Shown here piece by piece: positions 30,176 through 39,462 of a stretch of 64,000 nucleotides of DNA. Positions within the stretch are counted from its first letter, which is position 1. Every line of letters begins with the position of its first letter. The stretch is from Clostridia bacterium (lineage in GTDB: Bacteria > Bacillota > Clostridia > Peptostreptococcales > Anaerovoracaceae): positions 1 to 64,000 of the forward strand of contig CAJTER010000024.1 of NCBI GenBank assembly GCA_910575405.1. Reading direction: 5' to 3'. Made by a program: the position numbers and the translations under genes. The notes under the pieces are model-generated. The model worked only from the letters and a program-made list of their open reading frames with translations. It made no database searches and was not told where the DNA came from.

Positions 30176-30239
30176 AACAGCACAAAAATAAGTATCATTA
30201 TATTGGATTAGAGAACAAAAAAGGAAAGGAGTGAGATAC

Positions 30240-30731
30240 TTGACGAACGATGAATTATTGCAGGAAATTTCGAAATCAATGCTGTTACATCTCCAACCTG
30301 TATGTGACAGACTGGATCACATTGACACTCGGTTAGGCTCTCTCGAAAACCGCATGGGGGCTCTTGAGAAGCGTATGGACGCTCTTGAGAAGCGTATGGA
30401 CGCTCTTGAGAAGCGTATGGACGCTCTTGAGAAGCGTATGGACGCTCTTGAGAAGCGTGTAGATGTCCTCGATGAGCGTGTGGGCGCTCTTGAAAAGCGC
30501 ATGGATGTCCTTGAGAAGCGTTTGGATGCTGTTGAGAAGCGTATGGGTAAAGTAGAAATCCAGATAGAATCAGAGTTTATGCCTTTGCTGCGTGAAGTCG
30601 GCTCTTATGGCAGATCTGTTTACAAACGTTATCTGGACTCCACAGAACAAATTGATGTTTTGGAGAAAAACCAGCAGGTTCTAATGCGGATCGTGGCAGA
30701 GCACAGCAGAGAAATCCAGCGACTTTCCTAG
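30240..30731 (+). CDS. Heptad-repeat coiled-coil protein of unknown role
   Basis: A 163-aa protein. Residues about 30-105 are an uninterrupted series of heptads of the form LEKRMDA, ideal for a parallel coiled coil. The C-terminal 55 residues are helical and end in EIQRLS. The DNA behind the heptads is a 21-bp repeat with about four perfect copies. I prefer the TTG at 30240, eight bases after AAAGGAG, to a GTG at 30231 that touches it. No membrane segment or catalytic motif is seen. It stands alone, with its own promoter and terminator. Confidence 0.75.
   Translation: MTNDELLQEISKSMLLHLQPVCDRLDHIDTRLGSLENRMGALEKRMDALEKRMDALEKRMDALEKRMDALEKRVDVLDERVGALEKRMDVLEKRLDAVEKRMGKVEIQIESEFMPLLREVGSYGRSVYKRYLDSTEQIDVLEKNQQVLMRIVAEHSREIQRLS
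30355..30460 (+). repeat. 21-bp tandem repeats encoding LEKRMDA heptads
   Basis: The unit GACGCTCTTGAGAAGCGTATG recurs perfectly about four times, followed by diverged copies to about 30545. Perfect in-frame 21-bp units can expand or contract without breaking the frame. Confidence 0.8.
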
Positions 30732-30770
30732 ACTTGCGGATATGGTCTGGCTCAAGTCCTGTAACACGCG

Positions 30771-30802
30771 CAAAACGCACCCCGCAGGTGCGTTTTGTCA
30801 TT
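30771..30802 (+). terminator. Terminator of the coiled-coil gene
   Basis: CAAAACGCACC pairs with GGTGCGTTTTG around a 5-base loop, followed by TCATTTTG. It stands 40 bp after the stop. Confidence 0.75.
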
Positions 30803-30894
30803 TTGTTGAATTTATTTATTTGGAGTTAGCATTTACCTCTTTTCCATCATTCAGCCGGGCCTTATTTTCGCACATACGCTGCCAATCCGCCGCA

Positions 30895-32271
30895 TCAGCC
30901 CCACAGCTCTTCTTCAGTCGGCACATGGTTATCCGGCATGTAGCGGGCAATTCTGGATACGTTCATCAGATGCTTGTAGTCCAGATTTTCGGAGATACTG
31001 TTGTGTCCCCAGCTGCCGCAGCCTAAGGTGTTGGTGGGGGCAAGGCCGTTGTAATAGCTGCCGCCTGCGCTGCTGGCGCTTACCTGATTGATGACAAAGC
31101 GGGATACGCACAGCTCTTCGCCTACATAGGCAATATGTTCTTCAGAATCGGAATGGAAGGCTACGCTGTGGCCCTTTCCGTCCTTTTCCAGGTTTTCTCT
31201 GGCAATATTGACGCCTTCCGCCAGGTCCTTGTATTTGTAGGCCGCAATGACCGGAGCCATTTTTTCGCCGCCCAGCAGATCCGTCAGGCCCGTTCCTTCT
31301 GCCACAGCTACGATGATCCTGGTGCCTTCGGGAATTTTAATGCCAGCCAGGTCTGCTACTGCCTGGGGCGACTGGCCTACAGAGTGGCGGTTAGGCTTTC
31401 CATCCTGGAACAGGGCTTCCCGGATCCCCTCCAGCTCTTTTTTATCCTTTACAATATATCCGCCGTTTGCTTCAAACTCAGCCATAATATTGTCAAAGTC
31501 CTTTTCCGGGCAGATAACGGACTGTTCGCCGGAGCAGATGATGCCATAGTCGTATGTTCTGCCTGTAATGATTTTGGGAACCGCTTCTTTGTAGTTATAG
31601 TTTTCGTCGATAATGCACTGTACGTTTCCTGCCCCTACTCCCAGAGCCGGGCGGCCAGAGCTGTAGGCTGCATTTACCATACCTGCTCCTCCTGTTGCGA
31701 TTACTACATCAGCCGAGGAGATCAGATTTTTGGTATGCTCTCTGGAATGCTCGTTCAGGATCTGAATCAGGTGCTTTGGATATCCCAGCTTATCAAGCTC
31801 CGCATTAATCAGTTCCACTGTCTTTTCGCTGCATTTCTGGGATTTGTGGTGGGGCGTAATGATAATGGCGTTCCCGCATTTTAAGGCAAACATGGAGTTG
31901 CTCATGGGTGTTACGATTGGGTTGGTACATGGGGTGATGGCTGCCGCTACGCCGATTGGCTTTGCCACTCTTGTGATTCCGGTTGTTTCGTCTGTGTCCA
32001 GAATGCCTCTGGATTTCTTGCCCTTCAGATTGTTCCATACGATTCCGGCCTTTTGCTTGTTTTTAGCGATTTTATCCGGCACATTTCCCATACCCGTTTC
32101 TTCTACCGCGATTTCAGCCAGATATTCGGCATTTTCGTATACCACCTTACCGATGGTCTTTACGGCCAGATCCACCTGCTCCTGGCTCATTTTTTCGAAC
32201 TCCGCCTGGGCAGCCCTCGCCCTTTCAATATATCCGTCGATATATGCTTTGCTCATTGCTTTTTCATCCAT
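30895..32271 (-). CDS. sucD: CoA-acylating aldehyde dehydrogenase, SucD-like
   Basis: A 458-aa CoA-dependent aldehyde dehydrogenase. The catalytic Cys lies in YGIICSGEQS, and GGAGMVNAAYSSGRPALGVGAGN and LGCGSWGHNSISENL are family motifs. By recollection it is closest to the succinate-semialdehyde dehydrogenase SucD of Clostridium kluyveri, also in the C-terminal HLMNVSRI and EELWG. It would reduce succinyl-CoA to succinate semialdehyde. Acetaldehyde/butyraldehyde specificity cannot be excluded. The ATG at 32271 is set by GGAGGA ahead of it. The neighbouring cat1-like gene supports the succinate route. Confidence 0.8.
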   Translation of the reverse strand: MDEKAMSKAYIDGYIERARAAQAEFEKMSQEQVDLAVKTIGKVVYENAEYLAEIAVEETGMGNVPDKIAKNKQKAGIVWNNLKGKKSRGILDTDETTGITRVAKPIGVAAAITPCTNPIVTPMSNSMFALKCGNAIIITPHHKSQKCSEKTVELINAELDKLGYPKHLIQILNEHSREHTKNLISSADVVIATGGAGMVNAAYSSGRPALGVGAGNVQCIIDENYNYKEAVPKIITGRTYDYGIICSGEQSVICPEKDFDNIMAEFEANGGYIVKDKKELEGIREALFQDGKPNRHSVGQSPQAVADLAGIKIPEGTRIIVAVAEGTGLTDLLGGEKMAPVIAAYKYKDLAEGVNIARENLEKDGKGHSVAFHSDSEEHIAYVGEELCVSRFVINQVSASSAGGSYYNGLAPTNTLGCGSWGHNSISENLDYKHLMNVSRIARYMPDNHVPTEEELWG

Positions 32272-32400
32272 TTTTGTTTCCTCCATAATCGTTCTTGTAA
32301 TTCATATGTAAATTAAGTTTTAACTATTTAATCACCTTGCGGAAGCTTTCCACCACATGCCGGATGCTCCGAAGCTATCTTTGTGTTCTCCTCAGGCAAA

Positions 32401-33918
32401 CTACTCTTCCAGCATGCTCCCCGTATCCAGAAAACGACTGTGCCAGGAAAGAGCTTCACTGAGAATGTGAGGTGTATGAAGAGCCGATGCATCGCAGGAT
32501 CGCTTAAAGTAGCCCATCAGCTCATCCTTAAAGTCCGGGTGAGCGCAGTTTTCAATAATCTTGACGGCCCGCTCTTTTGGACTCAGGCCTCGCAGGTCTG
32601 CGTAACCCTGTTCCGTCACCAGTACCATGACCTCGTGCTCCGTATGATCCACATGGGAAACCATCGGTACAATGGAGGAAATTTTCCCTCCCTTTGCCGT
32701 AGACGGGGTGCTGAAAATGCTGATAGCCCCGTTTCTGGAAAAGTCACCGGACCCGCCGATTCCGTTCATCATTTTGGAGCCCATGATGTGGGTGGAGTTG
32801 ACGTTTCCGTAGATATCCGCTTCAATGGCCGTGTTCATGGCAATGACTCCCAGCCGCCGCACCACCTCCGGGTTGTTGCTGATTTCCTGAGGCCGCAGTA
32901 TAATTTTATCTCTGAAAAAATCCACTTCTTTGAGAAATACTTCGAGAGCCGCCGGAGAAGGGCTGAGGGCTGTTGTGGACGCCATGACGGCTTTTCCCGA
33001 TCGAAGCAGATCCAGCATGGAATCCTGCACCACTTCCGTATAGCAAGTCAGGTTTTCATACTCCGAGTCGCAGAGTCCGTAAAGCACCGCATTAGCCACA
33101 CTCCCTACTCCTGATTGTAGCGGCAGAAGAGAATTTGTCAATCTTCCCTGAGCAACTTCTTTATCAAAAAATCGAATGATATTATGGGAAATTTTTCTGG
33201 AAGTTTCGTCCACTTCCCCAAGAGGCCTCGTCTTATCCTGCATATCCGTAATGACGATGGCCGCGATTTTGTCAAATCCGCACTCCATATAGGGCACGCC
33301 GATGCGATCCGCGGGGCTGCATATGCCGATGGGTTTTCTGTGAGGCGGGTTTTCCGTAATCATAATATCGGACATACCCTCCAGACTCATTGGCTTTAGC
33401 AGATTGATTTCCACGATGACCTTATCCGCATTTTTAATAAAAGTCGGGGCATTTCCCACTGCTGTCGTTGGTATAATATGTCCTTCCTCTGTCACCGCAA
33501 GGCCCTCTACAATCGCTACGTCAATTTTGTTCAGCATTCCGTAATTCACGTACTGGGTGCTCTGGGAAAGGTGCATATCTATGTATTCTACTTCACCCTC
33601 ATTGATTTTACCACGAATGGCAGCGTTTGTGTGATAAGGAAGCCGTTTTCTTATAATTCCCGCTTCCGTAAGGGCTGTATCGATTTCCGGTCCTACCGAG
33701 GCTCCTGTATAAAGATCGATTTTTATTGTTTCTCCACTTTTCGCCCGTTCTGCCAGTGCAAGGGGCACTGCCTTGGGATAGCCGGACGGGGTAAAGCCGC
33801 TGACTCCTACGGTCATGCCGTCCTTTATGAATCCCGCTGCTTCTTCTGCGGATTTAACAAGAGACAATGCCCTTGAGTCTCTCAGCCTGGCTTCAAGACC
33901 TGTCTTTTTTTCGCTCAT
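32401..33918 (-). CDS. cat1: Cat1-like succinyl-CoA:acetate CoA-transferase
   Basis: A 505-aa member of the acetyl-CoA hydrolase/transferase family. It has GFTPSGYPK near the N-terminus, QSGVGSVANAVLYGLC, the CYTEVVQDS segment with the expected catalytic Glu, DIYGNVNSTHIMGSKMMNGIGGSGDFSRN and VSHVDHTEHEVMV. It resembles C. kluyveri Cat1, which moves CoA between succinate and acetyl-CoA. With the SucD-like enzyme it would make succinyl-CoA and then succinate semialdehyde. GGAGG precedes the ATG at 33918. The gap of 129 bp to the sucD-like gene leaves room for a separate promoter. Confidence 0.85.
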   Translation of the reverse strand: MSEKKTGLEARLRDSRALSLVKSAEEAAGFIKDGMTVGVSGFTPSGYPKAVPLALAERAKSGETIKIDLYTGASVGPEIDTALTEAGIIRKRLPYHTNAAIRGKINEGEVEYIDMHLSQSTQYVNYGMLNKIDVAIVEGLAVTEEGHIIPTTAVGNAPTFIKNADKVIVEINLLKPMSLEGMSDIMITENPPHRKPIGICSPADRIGVPYMECGFDKIAAIVITDMQDKTRPLGEVDETSRKISHNIIRFFDKEVAQGRLTNSLLPLQSGVGSVANAVLYGLCDSEYENLTCYTEVVQDSMLDLLRSGKAVMASTTALSPSPAALEVFLKEVDFFRDKIILRPQEISNNPEVVRRLGVIAMNTAIEADIYGNVNSTHIMGSKMMNGIGGSGDFSRNGAISIFSTPSTAKGGKISSIVPMVSHVDHTEHEVMVLVTEQGYADLRGLSPKERAVKIIENCAHPDFKDELMGYFKRSCDASALHTPHILSEALSWHSRFLDTGSMLEE

Positions 33919-34035
33919 TTTTCTACCTCCGTTACACATACACGTTACACAAAGTTTTTATTTTCACATACACAAATTCAAAGTTCTCTATAAACCGCTC
34001 TATCCGGCCCTCCGGCCTCTTCATCTCGTTTTTCC

Positions 34036-35415
34036 TCACACAATGGGTAACTGATTTAAGATAATAGTGAATATGATCATGCACAGCAGGGCAAAGGGAT
34101 AGGTAGCTCCATAGCCTGCAGCCGGATCGTCGCTTTCCAATGCATCCACCGCCGCGCCAAGGCCTGGTGTGGAAGTCATTCCCCCGCAGATGGCCCCAGA
34201 CAGCACCACCCAGTTTAGCTTAAATACATACCGCCCTACGATAAAGCCTGCCAGCATTGCTGCGATGCCGATAACCAGGGCAGAAACAGCCAGCAGAACG
34301 CCAGAGCCTGCCAGAGCGTTGATGGCCACGTATCCGTACCGAAGGCCTACAATGCAGAGAAAGAAAACCAGTGCAATGTCCCGGATAATTCCCATGACCT
34401 TGTTGTCCATGCGAAAGGACAGGGGACCAATTTTGCCGATGCAGCCCAGCACCAGAGACATGATCAGAATGCCGCCCGTGGCTCCCAAACTGAAATAGCC
34501 CAGAGGCCCTAGATAGATTTCGATGCTTCCCACTACATAGCCCACAACGCATACGATGGAAAAGGCGATCATGTTAAAGGCGCTGACCGGAATATCCCGG
34601 ACCTTCGCGTTTCCTCTTGCTTCATCCATTTCCCTCTTGTAGCGCTCCTTTTCTTTAGCCAGATCCATGCGGAAGATGATAGCGAAAAAGCTGACCGCAA
34701 AGATGACGATGATCACCCCAAAGGGATAGGCGATGGCATAGCCGGTAGCGACTCCTCCTGTGGCGTTTGTCACGTACTTTGCCCTCTGCTGCTCCGTCAG
34801 GGAATTTGTATTTTCCGGTGTCAGGCTTTTATCTCCAATGGTATCTAACACGTGCTGCTTTTCCTTTTCAGAAAGATTTTCATAATCCCCCGCAATGGTC
34901 TTCGCATGATCCTCCGCTGTCTCCAGGGCTGCCCCCAGGCCCGGTGAACTGGTCAGGGCCCCTACGTATACCCCTGAAAATTCATACGTTCCCGCGCTTT
35001 CGATGAGGCGCATTCCGCCAAAGCTTCCAAAGGCCCCTATAAAAGTAATGATGACCGCCAGAGCTACAAACTTTGGCCCGTACTTTTTAATGACCACTCC
35101 CATATCCTTGGCAGCAAGAAGGCCGATGGCTGCCACAAAAAAAATCAGGGACATCTCCAAAAAATTACCGTCAATGATTCCCGCATCCATCATGCTCTTT
35201 GCCGCTTCATAGCCGGGAGTCCCCTCTCCCTTTGCCAGAATGCTCTCCCCATACTTGTACATGGCCCACCCGATGATCAACCCGGTAAAAAGCGCACCGG
35301 ATGATCCAAAGCTGAACTTCCCGAATTTAAGTTTTCCAAAAATCAGGCCAGTGGCGATTGCCGCGAACATGAGCATGAAAGGATTCATCAATAAATCCAT
35401 AAATTCAAATTTCAT
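34036..35415 (-). CDS. AspT/YidE-type transporter
   Basis: A 459-aa membrane protein of the aspartate:alanine exchanger family (YidE/YbjL duplication). Two homologous halves each contain a TSSPGLGAALE- or TSTPGLGAAVD-type motif (about residues 150 and 425), separated by a soluble loop at about 165-215. Members exchange or move dicarboxylates and amino acids; Corynebacterium SucE exports succinate. Beside cat1/sucD, a succinate or related dicarboxylate is a reasonable substrate, as inference. AAGGAGG precedes the ATG. Confidence 0.85.
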   Translation of the reverse strand: MKFEFMDLLMNPFMLMFAAIATGLIFGKLKFGKFSFGSSGALFTGLIIGWAMYKYGESILAKGEGTPGYEAAKSMMDAGIIDGNFLEMSLIFFVAAIGLLAAKDMGVVIKKYGPKFVALAVIITFIGAFGSFGGMRLIESAGTYEFSGVYVGALTSSPGLGAALETAEDHAKTIAGDYENLSEKEKQHVLDTIGDKSLTPENTNSLTEQQRAKYVTNATGGVATGYAIAYPFGVIIVIFAVSFFAIIFRMDLAKEKERYKREMDEARGNAKVRDIPVSAFNMIAFSIVCVVGYVVGSIEIYLGPLGYFSLGATGGILIMSLVLGCIGKIGPLSFRMDNKVMGIIRDIALVFFLCIVGLRYGYVAINALAGSGVLLAVSALVIGIAAMLAGFIVGRYVFKLNWVVLSGAICGGMTSTPGLGAAVDALESDDPAAGYGATYPFALLCMIIFTIILNQLPIV

Positions 35416-35719
35416 TAAAGGCTATCCTCCTTACTTGTCAGTCTCAGAGTTCAGCGCTGCAGCTCTGTTTCTTTATCAAGAATATCATAATCCTCTCGCA
35501 AGTAAAAATTGATTATTCTGATAATAGCCTCAGTTTTTTTAAATCGTACTACTTTTATATGTATGCTATAATGACTGTGATAAGCAGGCCGCTAACCCGC
35601 CTGAAATGCGTGGGTTTGCTGTCAGAAAAACCAACGGGATGAAAAGGAGCGGGAGGATTCCCTCTCGCCAAATATGAAGCGTTTCAAGGATTTCACAGGA
35701 CTTTCAGTGGAGGTATCAT
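35416..35719. promoter_or_regulatory. Divergent control region between the transporter and lysR, with structured leader
   Basis: A palindrome ATTAT-TCTG-ATAAT near 35512-35527 is a possible LysR site. An extended -10 (TGCTATAAT, hexamer 35567-35572) faces the lysR gene, with a start near 35579. The 140-base leader that follows can form a stem AACCCGC/GCGTGGGTT and a second GCGGGAGG/CCTCTCGC before the ribosome site (GTGGAGG) of lysR. I do not recognise it as a known riboswitch. Confidence 0.5.
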
Positions 35720-36592
35720 ATGAACATCAATCACCTTAATTATTTCAGAGAGGTTTGCAGCCAGGGCAGCATTACAAAGGCTGCGGAGATTTGCCACATT
35801 TCCCAGCCATCAATTACTGCGGCCATAAACGGGCTTGAAAAGGAACTGGGTTACAAATTGTTTTACCGGGTCAACAACCGGCTCCGCCTGACGGATGAAG
35901 GGTGCGAATTCCGCAAGCTGACGGACGAGTTTTTAAAACAATTCGCGGATTACTACGAACAAGCATGTGATCTTTCCTCTGGCCGCAAAACCGTCCTTCG
36001 CCTGGGTGTGCCATCTGTTATGGGAACTTTTTTCTTTAAACGAATTATTCCGCAGTTCAGCCAGCTTTACCCGGAAACCGGCCTGGAAATTTATGAAATT
36101 GCTACAATTGATGGGATCAAAATGCTGGGAAACGCAGAGCTGGATCTGATGCTGGGTATTAAAAATGAATCCTGCTATACCAATTGCGATTCTAAAGAGA
36201 TCTTTGCCACCGAGCTGCAGCTAGCAGTCAGCAGGGACAACCCTCTGGCAAAGGAAAAGAGTATTACTGCGGAAATGTTGGCAGGACTCCCCATGGTAAT
36301 TATTTCTAAGGGCTCCTATCATTACAAGGAGATCCTCAGCCACTTCAGCCATGTGGATTTGAACATTGTCATGCATTCCAGCCAGATTTCCACAATCAAA
36401 TATATGGTGGCGGAAAACATTGCCGCCACCATCATTTACAAGGATGTGTTTGCCTCCAACCCGAATATATGCTGCATTCCCCTGCAACCGCCAATGCCGG
36501 CCCATGTCCACGTTTTCTGGCAGAAAAACGCCTATCGCTCCTCTGCCATGCGGACCTTTATTTCCTATATTACGGAGCTGGATTTTTCGTAA
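35720..36592 (+). CDS. LysR-family transcriptional regulator
   Basis: A 290-aa LysR regulator. The N-terminal winged helix-turn-helix (NHLNYFREVCSQGSITKAAE through GYKLFYRVNNRLRLTDEG) is followed by a substrate-binding-like effector domain (LRLGVPSVMGTFFFKRIIP). It is divergent from the AspT-type transporter and so most likely controls the transporter/cat1/sucD group. The effector is unknown. Confidence 0.92.
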   Translation: MNINHLNYFREVCSQGSITKAAEICHISQPSITAAINGLEKELGYKLFYRVNNRLRLTDEGCEFRKLTDEFLKQFADYYEQACDLSSGRKTVLRLGVPSVMGTFFFKRIIPQFSQLYPETGLEIYEIATIDGIKMLGNAELDLMLGIKNESCYTNCDSKEIFATELQLAVSRDNPLAKEKSITAEMLAGLPMVIISKGSYHYKEILSHFSHVDLNIVMHSSQISTIKYMVAENIAATIIYKDVFASNPNICCIPLQPPMPAHVHVFWQKNAYRSSAMRTFISYITELDFS

Positions 36593-36617
36593 AGCCAGAA
36601 AACCACTCAGGAAATAG

Positions 36618-37700
36618 TTACAGCCCTTTATAGCTCTTTGCAAATTCCAGAGTCAGCTTTACGGTGTTTTCCATATCATCCATGTGAACCGTCCCTACGG
36701 CTGTATGCATGTATCTTGCCGGAATGCAGATGCCTCCTGCCAGATAGCTCCTGCCCGTCATGGCAGCTGACCAGGCATCGGTGCCGCCGCCTGTGATGAC
36801 TTCTCTCTGATAAGGAATTCCGTTTTTTTCCGCCGCATCGATTATGGCTCTCGTGAGCTTTCTGGGCACGTTATTTCCCGTTGCGCCAAGGATCGGATCC
36901 CAATCGTAAAATTTGACGCCCGGGCCTTTTCCCATGGCTTCGGAGCACTGACGGGCCTCGATTCCCGGCACATCGCCTGTCAGGGTGCCGTCGAGGGCGA
37001 TGACAACGTCCGGCTCCATATTATTGGCAATGGGGCCGCCTGCCCGCATGCCCACTTCTTCCTGAACGGTTCCCACCATGATGATGGTCGGATCGATCTG
37101 AGTGTCCTTCAGCCGTCTCAGCACTTCCACCATGACCGCGCAGCCCGCCCGGTCATCCACCGATTTTCCAGTATAGAACTTGCCGCCATTGAGCACGTAA
37201 CCTTCTCTTGCAAAGGTTATATAATCGCCGATTCGCACGCCCAGGGCTTCAGTTTCTTCCCGGCTCTGGGTTCCCAGATCCAGGAACAGGTCTTCGATTT
37301 TCTGAACCTTTTCGTGGTCTTCCTCAGTCATAATGTGGGCCGGTTTGGAGCCTGTGATACCTCTCACCAGGGTTCCGTCCTCGGTTTTGACTATCATATC
37401 CTGATTGACTGCCATCCGGTCGTCGTGGTATCCCACCGGGTAAAAGCGTACAAATCCGTCCTCTTCAATATAGTTTACAATAAAGCCAATCTCGTCCATG
37501 TGGGCGGAAAAGAGGATCTTCTGCTCCCTGTTTTTCCCGTACTTGATGAAATACTGGGAGCCTAAAGCATCCTCCATGTATTCGTCATAAAGACCTTCCA
37601 TTTCTTTGCGCAAAACAGCTGCCACGTCCGTTTCATCGCCGGAAACGCCAAAGGCATTGTCCAAATTCATCAGTGTATTCAGCAGTGTATTTTCTTTCAT
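36618..37700 (-). CDS. M42-family metallopeptidase
   Basis: A 360-aa dinuclear-metal aminopeptidase of family M42. Motifs are FSAHMDEIGF (metal His and Asp), GKSVDDRAGCAVM (bridging Asp), GTVQEEVGMRAGG (catalytic and metal Glu), VIALDG (metal Asp) and YMHTAVGTVHMDD (last metal His). It trims peptides in the cytoplasm. The stop is 22 bp after the NhaC gene in the same direction (NhaC is upstream), so the two are probably co-transcribed. Confidence 0.93.
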   Translation of the reverse strand: MKENTLLNTLMNLDNAFGVSGDETDVAAVLRKEMEGLYDEYMEDALGSQYFIKYGKNREQKILFSAHMDEIGFIVNYIEEDGFVRFYPVGYHDDRMAVNQDMIVKTEDGTLVRGITGSKPAHIMTEEDHEKVQKIEDLFLDLGTQSREETEALGVRIGDYITFAREGYVLNGGKFYTGKSVDDRAGCAVMVEVLRRLKDTQIDPTIIMVGTVQEEVGMRAGGPIANNMEPDVVIALDGTLTGDVPGIEARQCSEAMGKGPGVKFYDWDPILGATGNNVPRKLTRAIIDAAEKNGIPYQREVITGGGTDAWSAAMTGRSYLAGGICIPARYMHTAVGTVHMDDMENTVKLTLEFAKSYKGL

Positions 37701-37721
37701 CGTCTTTCACCTCTACAAGTT

Positions 37722-39098
37722 TTACATTACAAATCCAGTTATCAGATAAAGTATGATAGATCCTCCGCCCGCAATGAGGGCATAGGGCAGCGTTGCCATC
37801 ATCAGATCCAGAGTTTTAATCTGGCACCCCTGAGCACAGAGGATAACGCCGTCTCCATAAAGACAGGTGTTGCTTCCAAAGGCTGCGCCTGAGAATACTG
37901 CGGCAGAAGCCAGAATCGGATCTACTCCCATAGCGTTTGCCAGAGGAATTACAATTGGCAGGATGATAGCCGCAAGGTCCCAGAAGCATCCCGTAGCATA
38001 TGCGTAAATACCGCAGACCACAAATACAGCTGCCGGAAGGAATCCGCCTTTCATAACCGGCTCTGTTACGGAAATTACGTAATCTGCCAGCCCCAGATCC
38101 AGGTTCGCCGACTGAACAGCGAAAGCCAGAACGGAAAGCACGAATACAAATCCCATGGACATGATGCCATCAAAGCATGCGGTCAAAAGCTCTTTAAAGC
38201 CCATCTTCCGTTCGATGAGATACATAACAAAGGCAACTGCAACGCCTGCTGCAGCTCCTGTGAGAACGTCCTTATCGCAAAGCAGGGTAACGACAATCAT
38301 AACCACTAGAGGAACCAGGAAATTCCACGGCATAGGCTTATAATCCTGCGGTACTTCGTCCAGGGATCCGATCTGGTTCACCAGCTCTGCTTCCGTTCCT
38401 TCGGGGAACACATTTCCCGTAGCCTTTGCTCTGGCATAATCCTTTTTAATAGGCCCCATCTTGGGAATAATTCCTACAATCTGTAAAATCACGATGATGA
38501 CTGCCAGCCATGCGTAAAAGGCCAGAGGCAGCGCGTGAAGGTAAGCGCTCATAGATGAGCCGCCTACGGTTACCCCTTCCTGCCCCATAAGAGTCGCGAA
38601 ATATACAGCCCAGGTTGACAGGGGAATCAGAAGGCAGACCGGCGCGGCCACCGTATTTACTACATAGGCCAGCTGGGTCCTGGGAATCTTCAGCCGGTCA
38701 GTCATTCCCTTCATGGTGGTTCCTACCGCCAGGTTGTTGAGATAATCATCCAGGAAAATAATCACGCCCAGAATAAATGTTCCGAATAATGCCTGTTTTT
38801 CCGTTTTAATAAACCTTCCAGCCCAAAAGCCGAAATCCTTTACTGCATTGGAACGCTCGTAAAGCGTGATCAGCATTCCAAAAATTGCAATTACCAGGAT
38901 CAGCCATTGCAGGGATTCGTTTGTCATAGAAGCATAAATATACTCAAACCATTTCCCCATAAATCCAGTAGGATTTCCAGCCAGAATGAGGGCCGCAACG
39001 CTGAGACCGCAGGCCATCGCAAACAGCGTCCGTTTTGTGGCTACGGCAATGACAAGTATGGTCAGAACCGGCAGCACACAGATAATACCGTATTCCAT
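37722..39098 (-). CDS. NhaC-family Na+/H+ antiporter
   Basis: A 458-aa membrane protein of the NhaC/ion-transporter superfamily with about 11-12 helices. FLDDYLNNLAVGTTMK and PLSTWAVYFATL are characteristic, as is the repeat GCFWDLAAIILPIVIPLANAMG. Family members exchange Na+ with H+, malate/lactate or amino acids. AAAGGAG precedes the ATG. With a sodium V-ATPase and an SSS symporter nearby, it fits a sodium-based economy. Confidence 0.88.
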   Translation of the reverse strand: MEYGIICVLPVLTILVIAVATKRTLFAMACGLSVAALILAGNPTGFMGKWFEYIYASMTNESLQWLILVIAIFGMLITLYERSNAVKDFGFWAGRFIKTEKQALFGTFILGVIIFLDDYLNNLAVGTTMKGMTDRLKIPRTQLAYVVNTVAAPVCLLIPLSTWAVYFATLMGQEGVTVGGSSMSAYLHALPLAFYAWLAVIIVILQIVGIIPKMGPIKKDYARAKATGNVFPEGTEAELVNQIGSLDEVPQDYKPMPWNFLVPLVVMIVVTLLCDKDVLTGAAAGVAVAFVMYLIERKMGFKELLTACFDGIMSMGFVFVLSVLAFAVQSANLDLGLADYVISVTEPVMKGGFLPAAVFVVCGIYAYATGCFWDLAAIILPIVIPLANAMGVDPILASAAVFSGAAFGSNTCLYGDGVILCAQGCQIKTLDLMMATLPYALIAGGGSIILYLITGFVM

Positions 39099-39126
39099 TT
39101 TTTCTCCTTTCTTACAAATCGGTATG

Positions 39127-39339
39127 TTAATTTTTATAAAGAATCTCCATCCTCAATGCGATTCTCATATGTCTCTCATGGTGATCCATTCGGTTATGAA
39201 TACTGCATAGAATTTCATAAGATTCTTTATCGATACTCATCTTACCATACACCCCCCCGATCCTGTCAACACCTGTAAAGGTGTTGTAATTATTACCATT
39301 TTTTATCCGGTCCATGAAAAAGTTTAAGGTCATTTTCAT
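39127..39339 (-). CDS. Possible small protein upstream of the antiporter
   Basis: An open frame of 70 codons that ends 28 bp before the NhaC gene. The product is polar with several His, Arg and Met near the C-terminus (NRMDHHERHMRIALRME). AGAGG stands near the start. A palindrome AACACC-TTTACA-GGTGTT, followed directly by TTGACA and 19 bp further by TAAGAT, lies inside the frame. The upstream half may thus be a promoter region, and only the last 37 codons (from the ATG at 39240) may be translated. Confidence 0.35.
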   Translation of the reverse strand: MKMTLNFFMDRIKNGNNYNTFTGVDRIGGVYGKMSIDKESYEILCSIHNRMDHHERHMRIALRMEILYKN

Positions 39340-39462
39340 CGCCTCTAATTGACTCTATGAAATAAGTAGATTAAAATAAAATCATCGAATAATAAGACCA
39401 AAACAGTTTATCATACAACCAGGGAGGCAAGGCTTTGGTGGACGGACGAAAGGAGTATAGAT

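Noticed and set aside
30355-30545. A CRISPR-like or minisatellite array
   Set aside because: The 21-bp units are in frame and encode coiled-coil heptads in a gene with its own promoter and terminator.
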